The position numbers and the translations under genes are program-made. This document shows positions 59,683-64,000 of a stretch of DNA of 64,000 bases, piece by piece. The notes under the pieces were generated by a model that worked only from the letters and a program-made list of their open reading frames with translations, was not told the origin of the DNA and ran no database searches. Within the stretch, counting starts at the first letter, position 1, and each line of letters starts with the position of its first letter. The stretch covers positions 44,819-108,818 of the forward strand of contig CACJRP010000002.1 of assembly GCA_902595825.1 (NCBI GenBank), read 5' to 3'. This DNA is from an uncultured Bacteroidota bacterium (GTDB taxonomy: Bacteria; Bacteroidota; Bacteroidia; Flavobacteriales; Flavobacteriaceae).

Positions 59683-61491
59683 ATGAAAACAATATCCAAA
59701 AACTCAATTAAAGGATCTGAATTTATTGTTAATGAATTAATTCCTGAGACAATTTTTACACCAGAGGATTTTAGCGAAGAACAAATTTTAATGAGAGATG
59801 CGGTTAAAGAATTTGTAGAAAGAGAAATAATTGCTGAGAGATCTAGATTTGAGAATAAGGACTATGGATATACAAAAGAGGTAATGCAAAAAGCCGGTGA
59901 ATTAGGTTTTTTGAGTGTAGGTGTGCCTGAAGAATATGGTGGAATGGGTATGTCTTTTACTTCTTCAATGCTTGTTTGTGAATATATATCTGGGGCTAAT
60001 GGGTCGTTTTCAACGGCATTTGGAGCCCATACTGGAATTGGTACAATGCCAATAGTTTTATACGGAAATGAAGATCAAAAATCAAAGTACGTTCCAAAGT
60101 TAGCTTCTGGGGAGTGGTTTGGCTCCTACTGTTTAACAGAACCTGGTGCTGGTTCCGATGCCAATTCTGGAAAAACTGTAGCTAAATTGTCAGACGATAA
60201 AAAATATTATTTAATTACTGGTCAAAAGATATGGATATCCAATGCTGGTTTTGCTAATCTTTTTATTGTTTTTGCTAGAATAGGAAACGATAAAAACATA
60301 ACTGCTTTTATTGTTCCAGTTGATTTAAAGAATGGTATTAGTTTAGGTGAAGAAGAAGAAAAGTTAGGTATAAGAGCCTCTTCAACTAGACAAGTTTTTT
60401 TTAATGAAACTAAGGTTCCAGTTGAAAATATTCTTGGTGAGAGAGGAGGCGGATTTAAAATAGCAATTAATTCTTTAAATGTGGGAAGAATTAAACTCGC
60501 AGCGGCTACAATTGAAGGTCAAAGACATGTAACAACTCTGGCAGTTCAGTATGCAAATCAGAGGGTTCAATTTAAATCTCCCATTTCCAGCTTTGGAGCT
60601 ATACAAAGTAAGATTGCTACTATGGCGACTTATTGTTTTGCTACAGAATCCGCTGCTTATAGATCTGCAAATGATATTGAAAATAGAATTAGTGAACTTA
60701 AAAGTAGTGGGTGTTCTTCTCAAGAGTCAGAATTAAAAGCCTTTGAAGATTTTGCTGTAGAATGTTCTATATTAAAAGTGGCAGGCTCTGATAATGGTCA
60801 AAATTGTGCAAATCACGGTATTCAAATTTTTGGTGGAATGGGTTATTCTTGCGATTCACCGATGGAAATGGCATGGAGAGATTCTAGGATTGCGCAAATT
60901 TATGAAGGTACCAATGAAATAAATAAGATGCTTTCTATAGCAATGATTTTAAAAAAGGCTTCAAGAGGTGATATAGATTTAATAACTAAATCGTCAGAAA
61001 TACTAAATAAAATAAAAAATAATGTGAATATTTTTGATTTAGATTCTTCGAATGAAAACAATTTAGCTCAAGAAAACCAATTAATTAAAAATTTAAAAAA
61101 AGCTTTTTTAATCTTAATTAATTTAAGTTTTCAAAAATACGGGACTAAACTAGAATATCAACAACAAATATTGATGAATATGGCAGACATACTAATTGAT
61201 ATTTACCTAGCCGAATCAGTTTATTTAAGAGTTTCAAAGAATTTGAATGAATTAAGTGATAAAGAAAAATTAGTCAAAGAAAGCATTGTTAAGCTCTATA
61301 CTTTTGAGTCTTCTCAAAGAGCTATTAATTTATTTAAGGAGGTGTCTATAAACGTTACAAAAGAAACTGAACATAAAACCATGATAGAGATTGGAAATAA
61401 TCTTTTATCATATAAAAGCAACCCAGACATTGTTGAATTGAGAAGAATTATTGCAAAAAATGTGATAGAAAACAATAAATATCCATTTTAA
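59683..61491 (+). CDS. Acyl-CoA dehydrogenase family protein
   Basis: WFGSYCLTEPGAGSDANSGKT, ITGQKIWISNAGFANLF, GIQIFGGMGYSCDSPMEMAWRDSRIAQIYEGTNEINKM. Confidence 0.95.
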   Translation: MKTISKNSIKGSEFIVNELIPETIFTPEDFSEEQILMRDAVKEFVEREIIAERSRFENKDYGYTKEVMQKAGELGFLSVGVPEEYGGMGMSFTSSMLVCEYISGANGSFSTAFGAHTGIGTMPIVLYGNEDQKSKYVPKLASGEWFGSYCLTEPGAGSDANSGKTVAKLSDDKKYYLITGQKIWISNAGFANLFIVFARIGNDKNITAFIVPVDLKNGISLGEEEEKLGIRASSTRQVFFNETKVPVENILGERGGGFKIAINSLNVGRIKLAAATIEGQRHVTTLAVQYANQRVQFKSPISSFGAIQSKIATMATYCFATESAAYRSANDIENRISELKSSGCSSQESELKAFEDFAVECSILKVAGSDNGQNCANHGIQIFGGMGYSCDSPMEMAWRDSRIAQIYEGTNEINKMLSIAMILKKASRGDIDLITKSSEILNKIKNNVNIFDLDSSNENNLAQENQLIKNLKKAFLILINLSFQKYGTKLEYQQQILMNMADILIDIYLAESVYLRVSKNLNELSDKEKLVKESIVKLYTFESSQRAINLFKEVSINVTKETEHKTMIEIGNNLLSYKSNPDIVELRRIIAKNVIENNKYPF

Positions 61492-61499
61492 AATCTTAT

Positions 61500-62525
61500 T
61501 TAAAAATAATTATCAGTTTGAAGTCTATTGTATTGACCTCTTCTATTTCTTCTATATATACTGAAATCAAAAGTCACAAAAAGTTCAAAAATACTCGGTG
61601 AAAAAACTGCACCAGGAGACTGAAATGGAAAATTATACAGAATTCCAAAATCAAAATTTTCTACTGCCAACCCTATTGATACTCCAACATTATTTAGAGC
61701 AAAAGTATTTAGAGATGATGCTTGTTGGCTAAGTCCGAGTGAAAACTCCCCTAATTGGAAATCTTGAGATAAATAAATTAAGACAGAATCACCAAACTTT
61801 GTGAATGAGCCATATGCAAAAAGGTAAGAATATCTGGGTAGATATCTTCTTTCATAAGGGTTAATATTAAATTCATATGCACCTTGAACAGATATTTTGA
61901 TTGGTTTCTCAAAAGGTACTTCTTTGTTAAATGAAGTATTTGGCTTATTCAAATGCTTTAAAGTTAGTCCAGCCATAAATTTTTCAGAGTGTAACATAAA
62001 TGATGCTCCTAAATCAAGGTAATTTACATTGCTAATCATTGGTGCTAGTCTGTCAATAGATTCTGTATTTATAAATCCTGTAGTTGTATTTAATTGGTCT
62101 TCAAATATTAAATTACCTGGATTTACAGCCGAACTACCAAAACCTAAAGAAACAGCTGGCAGGAAGAAAAGATCATTGTCAAATTGTAATTTATAAACGT
62201 ATGAAAGGTTTGCGAGATTAATGGTTAATCCTGTATTTTGTATTTTAAACGAATTAACGTCCAAACCAAGACTAAAATCTAAATTATCAAATGAAATAGC
62301 TCCAAACACATATTTATTATCCATTTTATCGAATTCATTTAACTTCATTTGGTTATAAAGAACCCCAACTTTATTTAAGCTGTTAAAACCAAAGTAACTC
62401 GGATTTGTTTTTTGCATAAACTTAGAATGATTTACAATGTAATCCTCTTGGCTGTGTAAACATGAAGCATTTATTACTACAAATAATAGTATTATCAAGT
62501 ATTTTATTTTTTGGATTTTTATCAT
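61500..62525 (-). CDS. Type IX secretion system-associated PorP/SprF family membrane protein
   Basis: Signal peptide; QEDYIVNHSKFMQKTNPSYFGFNSLNKVGVLYNQMKLN; beta-rich C-terminus with PGAVFSPSIFELFVTFDF; downstream of a type B CTD adhesin. Confidence 0.9.
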   Translation of the reverse strand: MIKIQKIKYLIILLFVVINASCLHSQEDYIVNHSKFMQKTNPSYFGFNSLNKVGVLYNQMKLNEFDKMDNKYVFGAISFDNLDFSLGLDVNSFKIQNTGLTINLANLSYVYKLQFDNDLFFLPAVSLGFGSSAVNPGNLIFEDQLNTTTGFINTESIDRLAPMISNVNYLDLGASFMLHSEKFMAGLTLKHLNKPNTSFNKEVPFEKPIKISVQGAYEFNINPYERRYLPRYSYLFAYGSFTKFGDSVLIYLSQDFQLGEFSLGLSQQASSLNTFALNNVGVSIGLAVENFDFGILYNFPFQSPGAVFSPSIFELFVTFDFSIYRRNRRGQYNRLQTDNYF

Positions 62526-64000
62526 TTTATCAAAATAAATGTTCCACTTTTTTCAACTTCTGTCTCACCATCTAAAAGTAACCCTTTTGCAGTATAAATA
62601 TAATAAGGAGAAAAAGGAGCAAAGTTTCCATCCCATCCGTCAATAGAGAAACCTTTTATATTATTTATATCTGCCTCCTCTTTATATTCATTGTAAATCA
62701 CATTGCCTCTAAAGTCATAAACTGTAAATGTCATATTACTGAATCCACTAAATAATGGTCTGAAGTAGTCGTTTACAAGATCCTTGTTTGGAGTAAATAC
62801 ATTTGGAACCATTATATTATATCCTTTACCAACTGAAATTGGTATAGTTATTTCTTCTGAACATTCGATATCGTTGAATATTCTTAAAGTTGCAAAATAA
62901 GTTCCTGAAATCCCATATGTATGTCGCACAGTAATAACGCTATCAACTAAAGTAGGAACAATTTCTGGAGTTGAATTGTCACCAAAAATCCATTCAGATT
63001 TCACATAAGGATCGGTGGAAGTATTTTTAAATGTAACTTCTTCTCTTGCAAGAATCACTGACGAAGCCTCATAGTTTGGAGAAGTATACTCGAAATTTGG
63101 CTCTCCAATACCTCTGTTAACCTCTGTTGTTATCCAGCAACCTTCCTCATTAACAATTCTAAAGTCTGCCGTTTCAATTGCATTTACCACTGCAACTGAC
63201 CAAGATCTATCGCTCAATCTAACAACATCTGAAGAAGGAATTAGGATATCATTGTAGTAAAAACTTAAGTTGCCTTCATTGTTATCAAAAATATCAATTG
63301 TTAATCTACCCTGTTGCCCTACACATAGATCTTCGTCTACAAAAGGACCATTCATTATATACAACTCTCTATTTGGTGAAACTTGAATAATTTCTTCGTA
63401 ATATGTATAATTGGTTGTGTTTGTGCACTCATTTAATGATTGAGAACTTACAATTACTTTATAGTTACCAGGTAGTAAGTCATCTAAGGATGTTCTATTG
63501 TCGTATTCGCTTAATGGTCTGTAACCTGGGTAAACAGGATCATTTAAATAACGAGGATCTTCTACATACCAATTTATTGATCTCGGCAATTGACCACCTG
63601 CAACTTGAATACCAATTTTTCCATTTAGTCCACCACTAGTACAATCAGGAGGAAGTGATTTAAGGAAATTACCAGCATTGTTTGGATCAGCCAAAATACC
63701 TTCAGTTGTAATTGGTTGTACTACGTCCTCTACCTCGATAGTTACTTTATTTGCTTCCGCTGCGTCACAAGAACAATATGAATGAGAATTCTGATCTAAG
63801 ATTCTCAAACAATATGTTCCTGGATAGGCTGGATCAATAGTGGCTCCATAAAAAACTTGAGTGCTTGCTGAGGGATCAGTTGGAGTATATGTCCATTCAA
63901 ATTCATAAGTAGGAACGCCATCTACAATATAAGGGACCCCACCGATTGCAGATGCAGTTATACCTCCGTCAACTGCTCCAGTACATACATCCGTTTCAAA
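62522..64000 (-). CDS. Large secreted adhesin: SprB-like repeat(s), PKD-like domain and gliding-motility C-terminal (T9SS type B) sorting domain; 5' end outside window
   Basis: Frame stays open to base 64000 (the ORF-track start at 63808 is an internal TTG); PKD-like FKNTSTDPYVKSEWIFGDNSTPE, CTD NVFTPNKDLVNDYFRPLF...YIYTAKGLLLDGETEVEKSGTFILIK. Confidence 0.9.
   Translation of the reverse strand, partial: FETDVCTGAVDGGITASAIGGVPYIVDGVPTYEFEWTYTPTDPSASTQVFYGATIDPAYPGTYCLRILDQNSHSYCSCDAAEANKVTIEVEDVVQPITTEGILADPNNAGNFLKSLPPDCTSGGLNGKIGIQVAGGQLPRSINWYVEDPRYLNDPVYPGYRPLSEYDNRTSLDDLLPGNYKVIVSSQSLNECTNTTNYTYYEEIIQVSPNRELYIMNGPFVDEDLCVGQQGRLTIDIFDNNEGNLSFYYNDILIPSSDVVRLSDRSWSVAVVNAIETADFRIVNEEGCWITTEVNRGIGEPNFEYTSPNYEASSVILAREEVTFKNTSTDPYVKSEWIFGDNSTPEIVPTLVDSVITVRHTYGISGTYFATLRIFNDIECSEEITIPISVGKGYNIMVPNVFTPNKDLVNDYFRPLFSGFSNMTFTVYDFRGNVIYNEYKEEADINNIKGFSIDGWDGNFAPFSPYYIYTAKGLLLDGETEVEKSGTFILIK

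Noticed and set aside
63808-63808. ORF-track start for the T9SS adhesin at 63808
   Set aside because: It is an internal TTG; the same frame remains open and protein-like (..DPAYPGTYCLRILDQN) up to the window end

Overview
AT-rich chromosomal segment from a Bacteroidota (Flavobacteriia-like) bacterium. It is densely packed with about 57 protein-coding genes, nearly all core housekeeping (aroE, mazG, def, ruvX, dapD, cca, uvrB, sucC, lysA, mnmA, yidC, pyrG, guaA, bshC, rimO, ftsY, rpmB/G/E2, cinA, recR, htpG, mtaB, purL), followed by a type IX secretion / gliding-type adhesin pair at the right edge. I saw no rRNA, tRNA, CRISPR array, prophage or transposase. The most interesting signals are: (1) matching regulatory architectures upstream of two heat-shock genes about 24.5 kb apart (hsp20 and htpG): a TGNCA-N3-TGNCA dyad 19-20 bp upstream of a sigma54-like GG-N10-GC element; (2) an uncharacterised protein head-to-head with uvrB that carries what look like protein-kinase-like/aminoglycoside-phosphotransferase catalytic motifs; (3) a 17-bp perfect palindrome in front of a MarR gene in a short fatty-acid oxidation cluster; (4) a GC-rich hairpin ending on the pyrG start codon; (5) tandem DUF368 paralogues; (6) tail-to-tail genes whose stop codons interlock in 4 bp. 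All names come from reading motifs by eye; no database search was run.
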